Positions 51,532 to 62,388 of a DNA stretch of 64,000 nucleotides are shown here, piece by piece; within the stretch, counting starts at the first letter, position 1; the number at the start of each line of letters is the position of its first letter. The notes under the pieces are model-generated. The model saw only the letters and a list, made by a program, of their open reading frames with translations, made no database searches and was not told the origin of the DNA. Origin of the DNA: Dialister pneumosintes (GTDB taxonomy: Bacteria; Bacillota; Negativicutes; Veillonellales; Dialisteraceae). The stretch is taken from NCBI RefSeq assembly GCF_001717505.1, contig NZ_CP017037.1:1-64000 (forward strand), given 5' to 3'. The translations under genes and the position numbers were made by a program.

Positions 51532-52416
51532 ATGAGAAAAGCTTTAATTGCAACTGTTTTAATTGGTACTTTAGGTGGCGGTGTATTTTTTAGTGGATGT
51601 GGAAGTAATCCAATGTCCAGTGCAGTATCTTCCGTAACTGAGTCAGCAGACTCAAAGAGTGCATCTTTGGCTCCTTATATTAAAGCAGTAAGCTGGTTTA
51701 ATAATTGGTCTTTTACCTTTAATTATGCGACTGCTCCTGATTTAGCAGATATGAGAGCCGGTAAGCATCCATCTAATTTAAACCTTCCCAGTTATGACAG
51801 ACTTCAGGAGGAGTTAAAAGAGGCTACAGGGGGAGGTTCCAGCTCTTTTGATAGTGTAGATAGTTCCACGAAAGAAGTTCTTGATATATTAGAAAAATTG
51901 GTACCTTTATCAGAAAAGATGCAAGCATATTATTCTTCTGCACAATATAAAGTGGATGGATATGCAGAATGGGATAAGTATGTACAAGAATATTTGCCGT
52001 TATATGACAAGTTTGATGCTGCATATGGAAAATTAGATCAAGCGACATCACAGGCAAGTTATCAGATTTCTGAAGAAAAAATACAGGCAGCTAAGGCTGC
52101 GGGACATGAAAATGAAGCTACTTTTAGAGAAATGTATTTAGTTGCTTCTGAAATTGTAGAAACTTTTGATAGAGGCGATAATGCTACTGTACAATCCAAT
52201 TTGCAAAAACTTCAAACATTAAATAACAACTTTAATCCTAAGACAGATAATGATAATAGTGGAGATGTTAAATCATTTAAAGAAAGCATGAATAGCTTTA
52301 TTGGTAATGTGCGCACTTATTTAAGTGGTGACAGAAAAGATTCAGAAGATATCATCAGAACTTATAATCGTATGATTGATGAAATGAATGATGTAAATCC
52401 TAATACTTTAGATTAA
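51532..52416 (+). CDS. Lipoprotein with DUF3829-like domain
   Basis: The 294-aa product has a type II signal peptide ending 'GGVFFSGCGSN' (Cys at about residue 23 as lipid anchor), then a Ser/Ala-rich linker and a long helical domain ('SLAPYIKAVSWFNNW', 'EVLDILEKLVPLSEKMQAYYSS', 'EIVETFDRGDNATVQ'). That layout fits the DUF3829/YiiG lipoprotein family. The function of the family is not settled; it is anchored in the periplasm or outer membrane. AAGGAG lies 8 nt upstream. It is a single-gene unit placed before rpoB. Confidence 0.72.
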   Translation: MRKALIATVLIGTLGGGVFFSGCGSNPMSSAVSSVTESADSKSASLAPYIKAVSWFNNWSFTFNYATAPDLADMRAGKHPSNLNLPSYDRLQEELKEATGGGSSSFDSVDSSTKEVLDILEKLVPLSEKMQAYYSSAQYKVDGYAEWDKYVQEYLPLYDKFDAAYGKLDQATSQASYQISEEKIQAAKAAGHENEATFREMYLVASEIVETFDRGDNATVQSNLQKLQTLNNNFNPKTDNDNSGDVKSFKESMNSFIGNVRTYLSGDRKDSEDIIRTYNRMIDEMNDVNPNTLD

Positions 52417-52741
52417 TTTAATGAGATATCAAAAAGATTAATTACAAAGAAGAACTTTTTTATATAGATTAAAATAACTGCATATGGAAGCACCAAAGAA
52501 TAAATTTGTCACTAATATTTGACAATTTACACTTATTATAGTAAAATCTTAATTTGCCACGATTCGTTTTAAAATATTATTATATAAGTGTGTATATAAG
52601 TGCGTGGAAAACGTTGCAAGGTTAGGAATGACCTTGCCTTTTTCCTATTGAGTGCGGATTGTGTATCGGTAAATTCGGGATAAAAAGAGTCGGATTTCCA
52701 CTTTATTCCGATTAGGATTTAATGAAAGGGTGAGGCGTGGA
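52417..52741. other. Leader and promoter region of rpoBC
   Basis: The 325 bases contain a sigma-70-like promoter, TTGACA (52519-52524), 17 bp, TAAAAT (52542-52547), and a leader of roughly 190 nt. The leader includes a hairpin GCAAGGT (52616-52622)/ACCTTGC (52631-52637) followed by CTTTTTCC, a possible partial terminator. No small gene was found. The normal neighbours rplK, rplA, rplJ and rplL are absent here. Confidence 0.6.
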
Positions 52742-55700
52742 ATGTTCAGACCTGAACAAGCGGGTACGAGAAAAAGATATACCTATGCTAGAGCACAAGA
52801 AGTTTTGAAAATGCCGCATTTGCTCGACCTTCAAACTAAGTCATACGAATGGTTTCAGAAGGAAGGCTTAAAGGATGTTTTCAAAGATATTTCTCCAATC
52901 GAAGATGGTGCAAAGAAATGGTCTCTCTATTTAGGAGATTATTACTTCGGAGAAAAAAAGTATAGCATTGAAGAATGTAAGGCAAGAGATGCCACATACT
53001 CTGCCCCACTCCAAGTAATGGTTAGATTGGTTAATAAAGAAACCGGTGCTATTAAAGAACATGAATTGTTCATGGGTGATTTCCCTATTATGACAGATAC
53101 CGGAACCTTTGTTATTAATGGTGCGGAACGTGTCATCGTATCACAACTTGTACGTTCTCCTGGCGTATATTTCAAACGTGAGCAGGATACTTACGGCAAG
53201 ATGATTTACTCTGGGCAAATTATACCTAACCGTGGAGCTTGGATTGAATTAGAATCTGATACCAACGGAACGTTATCTGTTCGAATTGATCGTAATCGTA
53301 AAATGCCTGCCACAGTACTTGTGCGCGCATTAGGATTTTCGAGCAATGAAGAGATTTTAGAGCTTTTTTCTCATGATGTTCATATTGAAAAAACATTAGA
53401 AAAAGATCCGTCTCGTAGCACTGAAGAAGCACTTATTGAAATTTATAAAAAACTTCGTCCAGGTGAACCGGCTACTGTAGAAAGCGGTACTACTTTGCTT
53501 AATAATTTCTTCTATGATCCACATAGATATGATTTAGCTAAGGTAGGTCGTTACAAAGTAAACAAAAAACTTGGGTGGAAGAGTCGTCTTGAAGGACGTA
53601 CCATTGAAAATCCGATTGTTAATACTGAAACCGGAGAAATCATTATTGAAGGAAATTCTGTTATCGATAATGAAGCCATTACTAAGATTGAAGAAAGTGG
53701 TGTATTTGCAGGGGAAGGTCCTGTCGTTGTTACGGTTTTAAAAGATGACGGAACACCTGTAAAAATTATTTGCAATAATAGTAATTTGGATGATAGTTTC
53801 CGTACTCTAACAAGAGAAGATATTATAGCTTTTATTGATTATAGTCTTACTATGATGCAGGGATTTGGTGAAGCAGATGATATCGACCACTTGGGAAATC
53901 GTCGTGTTCGTACAGTAGGTGAATTATTACAGAACCAATTTAGAATTGGCTTGTCTCGTATTGAACGTGTTGTCCGTGAACGAATGACTACACAGGATCA
54001 AGATAAAATGACCCCACAGGCACTTGTTAATATTCGTCCTGTTGTGGCCGCTATTAAAGAGTTCTTCGGTTCTTCCCAGTTGTCACAGTTTATGGATCAG
54101 ACCAATCCGTTGGCGGAATTAACGCATAAGCGTCGTTTGTCTGCTTTAGGACCCGGCGGTTTATCTCGTGAACGTGCAGGATTTGAAGTTCGAGATGTAC
54201 ATTATTCCCATTACGGACGTATGTGCCCGGTAGAAACACCGGAAGGACCTAACATCGGATTGATTTCTTCCTTATCCAATTATGGGATTATAAATAAATA
54301 TGGTTTAATTGAAACTCCATATCGTATTGTTGATCATAAAGATAATCATGTAACTAATGATTGTCGTTATGTTACTGCCGATGTAGAGGAAAATAAGACT
54401 ATTGCACAGGCATCTGAACCTCTTGATGAAAAGGGAAGATTTGTTCACTCTAATGTAGCAAGTCGACGTGGACCTGATGTATTGGAAGCTTCACCGTCTG
54501 AAGTAACTTTGATGGACGTATCCCCGAAGCAGGTGGTGTCTATCGGTACATCCTTGATTCCTTTTTTGGAACATGATGATACAAACCGTGCTTTGATGGG
54601 TGCAAACATGCAGCGTCAGGCAGTGCCTTTGCTGCGTCCGGAAGCGCCTCTCGTCGGTACAGGTATGGAATTTGTAGCAGCACAGGATTCCGGTGTATGT
54701 ATTTTAGCTAAGCGTGCAGGTACAGTAACCCATGTGACCGGTCGTCAAATTACTGTTAAAGCGGATAATGGAGAAGTCGATGTATATCCGTTGATTAAGT
54801 TTATGCGTTCTAACCAGAGTACTTGTGTTAATCAAAGACCTATTGTGTACAGAGGAGATCGTGTAGAAGCGGGACAGACTTTAGCGGACGGTATGTCAGC
54901 GGATGGCGGTGAATTGGCATTAGGACACAATGTGTTGGTTGCTTTCGTGTCTTGGGAAGGATATAACCACGAAGACGCGGTTCTCATTTCAGAACGTCTT
55001 TGCAAGGACGACTTATACACCTCTATTCATATAGAAGAGTATGAATGTGATGCTCGTGACACTAAACTGGGTGACGAAGAGATTACTCGAGAATTACCTT
55101 CTGTGGGTGAAGATGCTATCAAGAATTTGGATGAAGACGGTATTATTTCTATCGGTGCAGATGTTCGTCCGGGAGATATTTTGGTAGGCAAGGTTACTCC
55201 GAAGGGAGAAACTGAATTAACTCCGGAAGAAAGATTACTCCGGGCTATTTTCGGCGATAAAGAAAGAGAAGTTAGAGATACTTCTCTGCGCGTACCACAT
55301 GGTGAATTTGGTAAAGTTGTAGATGTTAAGGTGTTTACTCGTGAAAATGGGGATGAAATGGCACCTGGCGTAAATAAATTAGTTCGTGTGTATATTGCAC
55401 AAAAACGTAAGATTCGTGAAGGCGATAAGATGGCAGGACGTCACGGTAACAAGTGTGTATGTTCCAGAATTCTTCCGGTAGAAGATATGCCATTTACACC
55501 GGATGGAAGACCTGTTGATTTAGTATTGAATCCATTAGGCGTTCCTTCTCGAATGAATATCGGGCAGATTTTGGAAATTCATTTGTCTTGGGCATGTCAT
55601 ATGCTTGGGGAAAGAATTGAAGAGGCAAAACATAATCCTGCCTTGGCAAAAGAGTTAGAAGCTATGCTTCGTGCAGATGGTTATGATTTTGATAAGTATG

Positions 55701-56530
55701 GAATGCCGGAACCGGATCAAGCCGGTATTCATATAGCAACACCGGTATTTGATGGTTGCCGTGATGATGAATTGTCTGCAACTCTTCGTCTTGCGGGACT
55801 TCCTGAAGATGCTAAAACCGATTTATATGATGGGCGTACCGGTGAAAAATTAGACGGACGAGTAACCATTGGCTGGAAGTATATGCTCAAGTTGCATCAC
55901 TTAGTTGATGATAAGATTCATGCACGTTCTACAGGACCATATTCCTTGGTTACACAACAACCATTGGGCGGTAAGGCGCAGTTTGGTGGACAACGTTTCG
56001 GCGAAATGGAAGTTTGGGCACTGGAGGCGTATGGTGCTGCATATACTTTACAAGAAATGCTTACTATCAAATCTGATGATGTAGTAGGTCGTGTAAGGGC
56101 TTATGAAAAGATTGTTAAGGGAGAAAATATTCCGAGTCCGGGTGTACCGGAATCTTTCAAGGTGTTAATGAAAGAACTTCAATCCATTGGGTTAGATGTA
56201 CGTATCTTAAATGAAAATGGAGAAGAAGTCGTGATGAAAGAATTGGATGAAGAAGAAATCGAATCTAATTTTATCGACCATCATTATCACAAAGAAAATA
56301 AAGAAAACAAAGAAGATATTAAGCAACTCATAGAAGGTGATGCTGCTGTGACAGAATCTCGTAAAGCCTTAGAATCCGGTATAGCAGGTACTGTGCAAGC
56401 GGTAACTAATGATGTAGCATCTTTTACTGAAACTGCAGAGGCGGAAGCATATGCTGTTGATGGGGATGCAGATACTTCTGTACTAATTACTGATGAACAT
56501 GGCCAATTAAATGACCATGGTGAAGAATAA
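52742..56530 (+). CDS. rpoB: RNA polymerase beta subunit
   Basis: The 1262-aa core polymerase subunit includes the rifampicin region '[31 protein letters not shown]', which has the wild-type residues at the usual resistance positions (Q, D, H, R, S), so a sensitive type is expected. Catalytic-centre motifs include '[13 protein letters not shown]' (conserved Lys/His) and '[19 protein letters not shown]'. The last 100 residues are an acidic tail beyond the conserved C-terminus. The start is ATG 52742 after GGGTGAGG; the in-frame GTG 52730 is too close to that site. It is coupled to rpoC 26 nt downstream. Confidence 0.96.
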   Translation: MFRPEQAGTRKRYTYARAQEVLKMPHLLDLQTKSYEWFQKEGLKDVFKDISPIEDGAKKWSLYLGDYYFGEKKYSIEECKARDATYSAPLQVMVRLVNKETGAIKEHELFMGDFPIMTDTGTFVINGAERVIVSQLVRSPGVYFKREQDTYGKMIYSGQIIPNRGAWIELESDTNGTLSVRIDRNRKMPATVLVRALGFSSNEEILELFSHDVHIEKTLEKDPSRSTEEALIEIYKKLRPGEPATVESGTTLLNNFFYDPHRYDLAKVGRYKVNKKLGWKSRLEGRTIENPIVNTETGEIIIEGNSVIDNEAITKIEESGVFAGEGPVVVTVLKDDGTPVKIICNNSNLDDSFRTLTREDIIAFIDYSLTMMQGFGEADDIDHLGNRRVRTVGELLQNQFRIGLSRIERVVRERMTTQDQDKMTPQALVNIRPVVAAIKEFFGSSQLSQFMDQTNPLAELTHKRRLSALGPGGLSRERAGFEVRDVHYSHYGRMCPVETPEGPNIGLISSLSNYGIINKYGLIETPYRIVDHKDNHVTNDCRYVTADVEENKTIAQASEPLDEKGRFVHSNVASRRGPDVLEASPSEVTLMDVSPKQVVSIGTSLIPFLEHDDTNRALMGANMQRQAVPLLRPEAPLVGTGMEFVAAQDSGVCILAKRAGTVTHVTGRQITVKADNGEVDVYPLIKFMRSNQSTCVNQRPIVYRGDRVEAGQTLADGMSADGGELALGHNVLVAFVSWEGYNHEDAVLISERLCKDDLYTSIHIEEYECDARDTKLGDEEITRELPSVGEDAIKNLDEDGIISIGADVRPGDILVGKVTPKGETELTPEERLLRAIFGDKEREVRDTSLRVPHGEFGKVVDVKVFTRENGDEMAPGVNKLVRVYIAQKRKIREGDKMAGRHGNKCVCSRILPVEDMPFTPDGRPVDLVLNPLGVPSRMNIGQILEIHLSWACHMLGERIEEAKHNPALAKELEAMLRADGYDFDKYGMPEPDQAGIHIATPVFDGCRDDELSATLRLAGLPEDAKTDLYDGRTGEKLDGRVTIGWKYMLKLHHLVDDKIHARSTGPYSLVTQQPLGGKAQFGGQRFGEMEVWALEAYGAAYTLQEMLTIKSDDVVGRVRAYEKIVKGENIPSPGVPESFKVLMKELQSIGLDVRILNENGEEVVMKELDEEEIESNFIDHHYHKENKENKEDIKQLIEGDAAVTESRKALESGIAGTVQAVTNDVASFTETAEAEAYAVDGDADTSVLITDEHGQLNDHGEE

Positions 56531-56556
56531 GCATTTCCGGAAAGGAGCGGTATCAA

Positions 56557-59500
56557 TTGTTAGATGTAAATGAATTTGATTCCATGAAAATCGGCATCGC
56601 CTCCCCGGAGAAGATTCTGGAATGGTCTCATGGTGAAGTAACTAAGCCGGAAACTATTAATTACAGAACACTCAAAGCGGAGACGGATGGTCTGTTTTGT
56701 GAAAAGATTTTTGGACCGACTAAAGACTGGGAATGTAAGTGCGGTAAATATAAAAAAATGCGTTACAGAGGCACCGTTTGCGATAAATGCGGTGTAGAAG
56801 TAACCAGCTCTAAAGTGCGTCGTGAACGTATGGGACATATTGAATTGGCATGTCCTGTTTCTCACATTTGGTATTTTAAGGGAACTCCGTCTCGTATCGG
56901 GTTGATTCTCGATATTTCTCCACGTCAGTTGGAACGAGTATTGTATTTTGCTGCATATATTGTTCTTGATCCGGGTCAGACCAATTTGGTTACTCAGCAA
57001 GTTATGAGTGAGCAAGAATATCAACAGGCTATTCAAGAATATGGAGTAGGCTCTTTCAAAGCGGAAATGGGTGCGGAAGCAATTAAAAAATTACTTCAAA
57101 ACCTTGATCTTGAAAAGATGGAAACAGCTTTAAAAGAAGATATAGCAACCGGTAGCGGTCAGCGTAAAATTCGCAGCATTCGTCGTTTAGAAGAAGTAGA
57201 GGCATTCTTACATTCGGGTAATAAACCGGAATGGATGATTCTTTCCGTTCTTCCTGTTATTCCACCGGAACTTCGGCCGATGGTGCAATTGGACGGTGGA
57301 CGTTTTGCGACCAGTGATTTGAATGACTTGTACCGTCGAGTTATTAATAGAAATAACCGTCTTAAGAGATTACTTGAATTAGGTGCTCCGGAAATTATCG
57401 TAAGAAATGAAAAGCGTATGCTTCAAGAAGCGGTAGACGCTGTCATTGATAATGGGCGTCGTGGGCGTGCCGTATCAGGACCAGGCAACCGTGCATTGAA
57501 GTCTTTGTCCGATATGCTTAAGGGGAAACAAGGACGTTTCCGCCAAAACTTATTAGGTAAGCGTGTTGATTACTCCGGTCGTTCTGTAATCGTAGTTGGA
57601 CCGGAACTTAAGATGTATCAATGCGGTTTGCCGAAAGAAATGGCAATCGAATTGTTCAAACCGTTCATTATGCATGAACTGATTGCACGTGGATTGGCAT
57701 CTAATTTAAAGGTGGCACGTAAGAAAGTAGATAAATTAGTTCCTGAAGTGTGGGATGTATTGGGGGATGTTATTAAAGAACATCCGGTACTTTTGAATCG
57801 TGCACCTACATTGCATAGATTAGGTATTCAAGCGTTTGAACCGGTTCTTTGGGATGGTCGTGCTATTAAATTACATCCGTTGGTTTGTCCGGGGTATAAT
57901 GCAGACTTTGACGGTGACCAGATGGCATGTCATTTGCCACTTTCTGTAGAAGCACAAGCTGAAGCAAGAACTTTAATGCTTTCTATTAACAATATTTTAT
58001 CCACTAAAGATGGAAAGCCGGTAGCTATTCCTTCTCAGGATATGATTTTAGGTGCATACTACCTTACTATTGTTGAAAAGAGCAAAGAAGAAGAAGATGC
58101 GATGGATACATCTAAGCTTCATTGCTTTACCAGTTATGATGAAGTAATGCTTGCTTATAATCTTAAGAGAGTCAAAATTCACGATTTCTTGAAAGTGTAT
58201 ATACCGGGACGTGGATATGTTGTATCTACACCGGGGCGTTTGATTTTTAATTTCGCTATTGCAGAACCTATGCGTTTCTTCTATAAACGTCCTGATGGGC
58301 AAGAAGCATTGGGAATTACTATCGGCAAGAAGCAGATGGGTAAGTTAGTCAATGATTGCTTTAAGAAATTAGGATTTAAAGCAACGGGTGACTTATTGGA
58401 TAGCATTAAGACGCTGGGATTCCATTATGCACTTATTTCCGGTATTTCTATCGGTATTAATGACGTAGCTGTACCGCCGGAAAAAGATAAGATTTTGCAA
58501 GAGTCTGATAAGAAAGTAGCTAAAGTAAGAGAATACTTCCGTCGCGGTCTTATTACAAACTCAGAACGTTATAGATTAGTGGTTGATATTTGGTCCAAGG
58601 CTACGAATAGAGTTGGCGAAGCTATGAAACATAGCATGAAGAAATTCAATCCGCTTACTATGATGGCACAGTCCGGTGCCCGTGGTAATGATAATCAGAT
58701 TCGTCAGTTGGCAGGTATGCGTGGTTTGATTGCGGATACTTCCGGTAAGACTGTAGAGTTGCCGGTTAAAGCAAACTTCCGAGAAGGGTTAACCGTATTA
58801 GATTACTTTACATCTTCTCACGGTGCTCGTAAGGGGCTTGCCGATACGGCACTTCGTACTGCGGATTCCGGTTATTTAACCAGACGTCTTGTTGACGTAT
58901 CCCAGGATGTTATTATTCGTGAAGATGACTGTGATGTAAAAGTTTTAGACTTTGAAAGAGAAAAAGCCATCATTGCGGCAAGCGAATCTGTTAAGAAAAC
59001 TATTATGGAATTGAAACCGGCCTTAATCGGTGCCATTCTTGAACAGGATATAATCGATACTCGTTCCGGTGATATTCTACTTGTGAGAGGGAAGACTCTT
59101 GACGCATCAGATATTACCGTGATGAATCGTCACTTAGTAACTTCTGTTACGGTTGTTCCACCTATGGATATGGAGACTTTAGAACCACAGGAACCGGTTA
59201 CTTATGATTTAGGACAGAAGGAAGGCTATGAAGAATATAAGAATGTTATAAGCCATCGTATGCATGCACATTTTGTCGGAAAGACATTTGAAAATGATGT
59301 GGTAACACTTGATGGAGATATTCTTTATAGCAAGGGAACTGTAATTACTGATGAAATTGCAGATACTGTTATCAATAGTAATGTTCCGTTTATTCATGTT
59401 CGCATGGATGAATCGGAAGGTGTAGAGTTAAGCAAGATTGTAGAATCAGGCGGACTTATAGAATCCTTAGCAGATCGTATTAGCGGACGTTGTCCGGTAG

Positions 59501-60552
59501 AAGATATTCTTCATCCGGAAACAGGTGAAGTGATCGCTAAGAAGAATGAAGAGATTTCTGATGATCAAGCAGAAGAAATTGAAAAATTCTATGATAAGGT
59601 TAAAGTTCGTTCTATTCTTACCTGTCATTCTGCACATGGTGTTTGTGCTAAGTGTTATGGACGTAATTTGGCAACCGGACGTAAGGTGGAAATTGGTGAA
59701 GCAGTTGGTATTATTGCGGCACAATCTATCGGTGAACCGGGTACACAGCTTACTATGCGTACATTCCATACGGGTGGTGTAGCATCTTCTGAAGATATTA
59801 CACAGGGGTTGCCACGTGTTGAAGAATTATTTGAAGCTCGTAGACCGAAAGGGAATGCTATAATTTCTGATATTGCAGGTACGGTATCCATTGAAGAGTC
59901 TGAAGAAAATAAGGGTGTATTCGTTATTACAGTTACTAATGAGGAAACTTCTGAGTCTTATAAGATTCCGTTTGGTAAACGTATTTCTGTAGTAGAAGGG
60001 CAAGTTATCGAAGCAGGTGCCCGACTTATCGAAGGTAATATTAATCCTCATGATATTCTTCGCGTACGTGGTGTACAGGCTACTCAGGGATATATTGTTA
60101 AAGAAGTACAGAAAGTATATCGTTCACAGGGCGTTGAAATCAATGATAAACATATTGAAATCATTGTGCATCAGATGCTTCGAAAGATTAAGATTAAAGA
60201 TCCCGGAGATTCTCATTGGCTTCAAGGCGAAACGGTGGATATTGTCGCATTCCGTGCAGAAAATAGCCGCTTGAAAGAAGAAGGGAAGAGTGTAGCTGTA
60301 GGAGAAAATCTTTTACTGGGGACAACCAAAGCAGCCTTAGCAACAGACTCGTTCTTGTCAGCAGCTTCTTTCCAGGAGACTACTAGAGTTCTTACTGATG
60401 CAGCGATTAAGGGGAAGGTAGATCCTTTAATCGGGCTCAAAGAAAATGTTATTATAGGAAAATTAATTCCGGCAGGAACAGGTATTTCTCGTTACAGAAA
60501 AATGAATGTTGTTCATTCGGTAGAAGAGAATCACTTTGTAGATGTTGAATAA
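56557..60552 (+). CDS. rpoC: RNA polymerase beta' subunit
   Basis: The 1331-aa subunit has the catalytic '[11 protein letters not shown]' (three Mg-binding Asp), the N-terminal zinc site '[23 protein letters not shown]', the second zinc site '[13 protein letters not shown]', and the bridge/trigger regions '[40 protein letters not shown]' and '[28 protein letters not shown]'. The start is TTG 56557 with GGAAAGGAG upstream. Length is normal for Firmicutes. It ends at a strong terminator, so the rpoBC unit is closed here and rpsL/rpsG are not adjacent. Confidence 0.97.
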   Translation: MLDVNEFDSMKIGIASPEKILEWSHGEVTKPETINYRTLKAETDGLFCEKIFGPTKDWECKCGKYKKMRYRGTVCDKCGVEVTSSKVRRERMGHIELACPVSHIWYFKGTPSRIGLILDISPRQLERVLYFAAYIVLDPGQTNLVTQQVMSEQEYQQAIQEYGVGSFKAEMGAEAIKKLLQNLDLEKMETALKEDIATGSGQRKIRSIRRLEEVEAFLHSGNKPEWMILSVLPVIPPELRPMVQLDGGRFATSDLNDLYRRVINRNNRLKRLLELGAPEIIVRNEKRMLQEAVDAVIDNGRRGRAVSGPGNRALKSLSDMLKGKQGRFRQNLLGKRVDYSGRSVIVVGPELKMYQCGLPKEMAIELFKPFIMHELIARGLASNLKVARKKVDKLVPEVWDVLGDVIKEHPVLLNRAPTLHRLGIQAFEPVLWDGRAIKLHPLVCPGYNADFDGDQMACHLPLSVEAQAEARTLMLSINNILSTKDGKPVAIPSQDMILGAYYLTIVEKSKEEEDAMDTSKLHCFTSYDEVMLAYNLKRVKIHDFLKVYIPGRGYVVSTPGRLIFNFAIAEPMRFFYKRPDGQEALGITIGKKQMGKLVNDCFKKLGFKATGDLLDSIKTLGFHYALISGISIGINDVAVPPEKDKILQESDKKVAKVREYFRRGLITNSERYRLVVDIWSKATNRVGEAMKHSMKKFNPLTMMAQSGARGNDNQIRQLAGMRGLIADTSGKTVELPVKANFREGLTVLDYFTSSHGARKGLADTALRTADSGYLTRRLVDVSQDVIIREDDCDVKVLDFEREKAIIAASESVKKTIMELKPALIGAILEQDIIDTRSGDILLVRGKTLDASDITVMNRHLVTSVTVVPPMDMETLEPQEPVTYDLGQKEGYEEYKNVISHRMHAHFVGKTFENDVVTLDGDILYSKGTVITDEIADTVINSNVPFIHVRMDESEGVELSKIVESGGLIESLADRISGRCPVEDILHPETGEVIAKKNEEISDDQAEEIEKFYDKVKVRSILTCHSAHGVCAKCYGRNLATGRKVEIGEAVGIIAAQSIGEPGTQLTMRTFHTGGVASSEDITQGLPRVEELFEARRPKGNAIISDIAGTVSIEESEENKGVFVITVTNEETSESYKIPFGKRISVVEGQVIEAGARLIEGNINPHDILRVRGVQATQGYIVKEVQKVYRSQGVEINDKHIEIIVHQMLRKIKIKDPGDSHWLQGETVDIVAFRAENSRLKEEGKSVAVGENLLLGTTKAALATDSFLSAASFQETTRVLTDAAIKGKVDPLIGLKENVIIGKLIPAGTGISRYRKMNVVHSVEENHFVDVE

Positions 60553-60562
60553 TTTTTAATAT

Positions 60563-60598
60563 AAAAAGTCACGAAATATAAAAGTTTCGTGACTTTTT
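60563..60598 (+). terminator. Terminator of rpoBC
   Basis: AAAAAGTCACGAAA (60563-60576) pairs with TTTCGTGACTTTTT (60585-60598) around an 8-nt loop. Confidence 0.9.
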
Positions 60599-60674
60599 TG
60601 TGTGAGCATGTAGTAGTTATTTATATTTTTTATTAATATATAAAAAATATTTTTAAACAAAAAGACCTATTTTT

Positions 60675-60703
60675 TTGACAAAAAGAGTTTGGAAGAGTAT
60701 GAT
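60675..60703 (+). promoter_or_regulatory. Promoter of the first ompM gene
   Basis: TTGACA (60675-60680), a 17-bp spacer and TATGAT (60698-60703). The predicted leader is about 130 nt. Confidence 0.75.
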
Positions 60704-60748
60704 TTGTTTAACAATAAGAAATTTCCCTATATCTTGTTGTTAAAGAAC

Positions 60749-60796
60749 ATAGAAAATATAGTAGAGGAAACCAGGACACTCATTTATGTTTTCTAT
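60749..60796 (+). promoter_or_regulatory. Conserved hairpin leader element, copy 1
   Basis: A 12-bp stem (60749-60760 with 60785-60796) encloses GAG...CTC and the conserved core GAGGAAACCAGGACACTC (60764-60781). It is shared with the other ompM leaders and lies about 50 nt before the ATG. Confidence 0.6.
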
Positions 60797-60842
60797 AATT
60801 CTTAATTTTTAGATAGGGAGTTGTAGAAAAGGAGACAAGAAC

Positions 60843-62078
60843 ATGAAAAAGATTCTTGCAATCGCTGCTGTAGCAGCTTTGACCGCAGGCGTATCCGCAT
60901 ACGCAGCAAATCCATTCTCTGATGTATCCACAAGCGACTGGGCATATCAGGCAGTAAGTGAATTATCCGACCAGGGAATCGTAGAAGGTTATCCGGACGG
61001 AACATTCAAGGGAGAAAGAAATATTACCCGTTATGAATTGGCACAGATCATTGCTAGACTTATGGCAAATGAAGATCAGTACAATGCAGAACAGAGAGCT
61101 ATGATTGATCAGCTCGCAAGCGAATATGCTGATGAACTTAACAACCTCGGTGTACGTGTAGGTAACCTCGAATCCAAGGTAGGCAACATTTCCTGGTCCG
61201 GCGATGCATACATGAAATGGGCTCAGGGTTATGATGCACAGGATGCTAATAACACTGTTGACAGCTACAAAGGTCGTCTCAGAATCAATGCGCATGCACA
61301 GGTTAACGACAGCACTTATGTAGAAGGATTGCTCCGTGGCGACATGAACTTCAAGGATGACAAGAACAGTGATGTTGTTATGCAGAGACTCTATGTACAC
61401 CATGACATTGGTAACAGAGTAGGTGTAAATCTTGGTAAGTATGCACAGTTCTTCGGTCAGACCGGTATGTTCTATGATGGAGAAATCAAGGGTGTTGAAG
61501 CAACTTTTGATGCAGGTATGGCTGATGTAACCGTTGGTTATGGTCGTTTGGTAGATGCAGATGCTCTTGCACCTAACACCAATGCTGACTATACCTATGC
61601 TAAGGTTGAAGGTAATGTATTCATGGATCGTGTTGGATACAATGTTGACTTCATCAAGGGTCACTCCAACAACAAGAACAAGATTTGGGGCGCAGGTTTA
61701 ACTGTTGGCGTAACCGATGCAATCGATGTATTCGGTGACTACTACAAGAATGTTGGTCTTGACAAAGATCCGGTAGCATGGACTGCAGGTATCGGTTTTG
61801 GTCGTCAGGATGATATGCGTGTAGGCTCTTTCCGTGTAAGTGCTTCCTATATCAATGCTGAAGAGGGTGCTCTTCTCGGCGGCTACACCTATGATGTATC
61901 TGCACTCGATGCTCTTGCAAATGGTGCATCTCAGGTTAAGTTCTGGGCAGCACAGGCTGACGTAACCATTGCTAAGAATGTAAGACTCCACGGTGAATAC
62001 GACTTCAACGTGAAGGCTAAAGATACTCAGGTTGACTTCGACAACTTGGCAACTGTATCTTTAAACTATGTATTCTAA
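60843..62078 (+). CDS. OmpM-type SLH-domain porin, copy 1
   Basis: The 411-aa product begins with a signal peptide ('KKILAIAAVAALTAGVSAYA'), an SLH domain (about 22-80, 'NPFSDVSTSDWAYQAVSELSD'... 'GYPDGTFKGERNITRYELAQ') and a coiled-coil spacer ('MIDQLASEYADELNNLGVRVGNLESKV'). A beta-barrel porin follows and ends 'ATVSLNYVF' with the C-terminal Phe. In Negativicutes these proteins tether the outer membrane to peptidoglycan via the SLH domain and form diffusion channels. The AAAGGAG site and long leader suit very high expression. A UUCG-loop terminator follows. Confidence 0.93.
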   Translation: MKKILAIAAVAALTAGVSAYAANPFSDVSTSDWAYQAVSELSDQGIVEGYPDGTFKGERNITRYELAQIIARLMANEDQYNAEQRAMIDQLASEYADELNNLGVRVGNLESKVGNISWSGDAYMKWAQGYDAQDANNTVDSYKGRLRINAHAQVNDSTYVEGLLRGDMNFKDDKNSDVVMQRLYVHHDIGNRVGVNLGKYAQFFGQTGMFYDGEIKGVEATFDAGMADVTVGYGRLVDADALAPNTNADYTYAKVEGNVFMDRVGYNVDFIKGHSNNKNKIWGAGLTVGVTDAIDVFGDYYKNVGLDKDPVAWTAGIGFGRQDDMRVGSFRVSASYINAEEGALLGGYTYDVSALDALANGASQVKFWAAQADVTIAKNVRLHGEYDFNVKAKDTQVDFDNLATVSLNYVF

Positions 62079-62092
62079 TAGAATAGTTTAAT

Positions 62093-62123
62093 AAAAAAGG
62101 AATCCTTCGGGATTCCTTTTTTT
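62093..62123 (+). terminator. Terminator of ompM copy 1
   Basis: GGAATCC (62099-62105) pairs with GGATTCC (62110-62116) around a TTCG tetraloop, with A6 before and T7 after. It is very stable. Confidence 0.92.
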
Positions 62124-62200
62124 ACTGCCTATTATGTGAATAGAAAAAAGTGTAAGGTTTTATTAGCTGTTTTAGATATAAATAACCAAATAATAATTAA

Positions 62201-62215
62201 TGATAATTATTATAA
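62201..62215. promoter_or_regulatory. Candidate Fur box upstream of ompM copy 2
   Basis: TGATAATTATTATAA differs from the 7-1-7 Fur consensus by one base and lies 11 bp upstream of the -35. No equally good match is seen before the other two copies. Confidence 0.5.
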
Positions 62216-62226
62216 AAATAATACAA

Positions 62227-62255
62227 TTGACAAGCGTAAAAGGAAAAGATAAACT
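62227..62255 (+). promoter_or_regulatory. Promoter of the second ompM gene
   Basis: TTGACA (62227-62232), 17 bp, TAAACT (62250-62255). Confidence 0.7.
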
Positions 62256-62293
62256 ATCGATAACGATAGGGAAATTCTCCACTTTTATCGTAT

Positions 62294-62352
62294 TAAGAAT
62301 GTTAAAAATAACTGAGGAAACTAGGATACTCTTTATGTTTTATATTTCTTAA
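62294..62352 (+). promoter_or_regulatory. Conserved hairpin leader element, copy 2
   Basis: The core GAGGAAACTAGGATACTC (62314-62331) carries C-to-T changes relative to copies 1 and 3. Its flanking arms are A/T-rich and still largely pair, but less regularly. Confidence 0.5.
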
Positions 62353-62388
62353 CTTTTATGGAGAAAGTAAACAAAAGGAGACAAGAAC

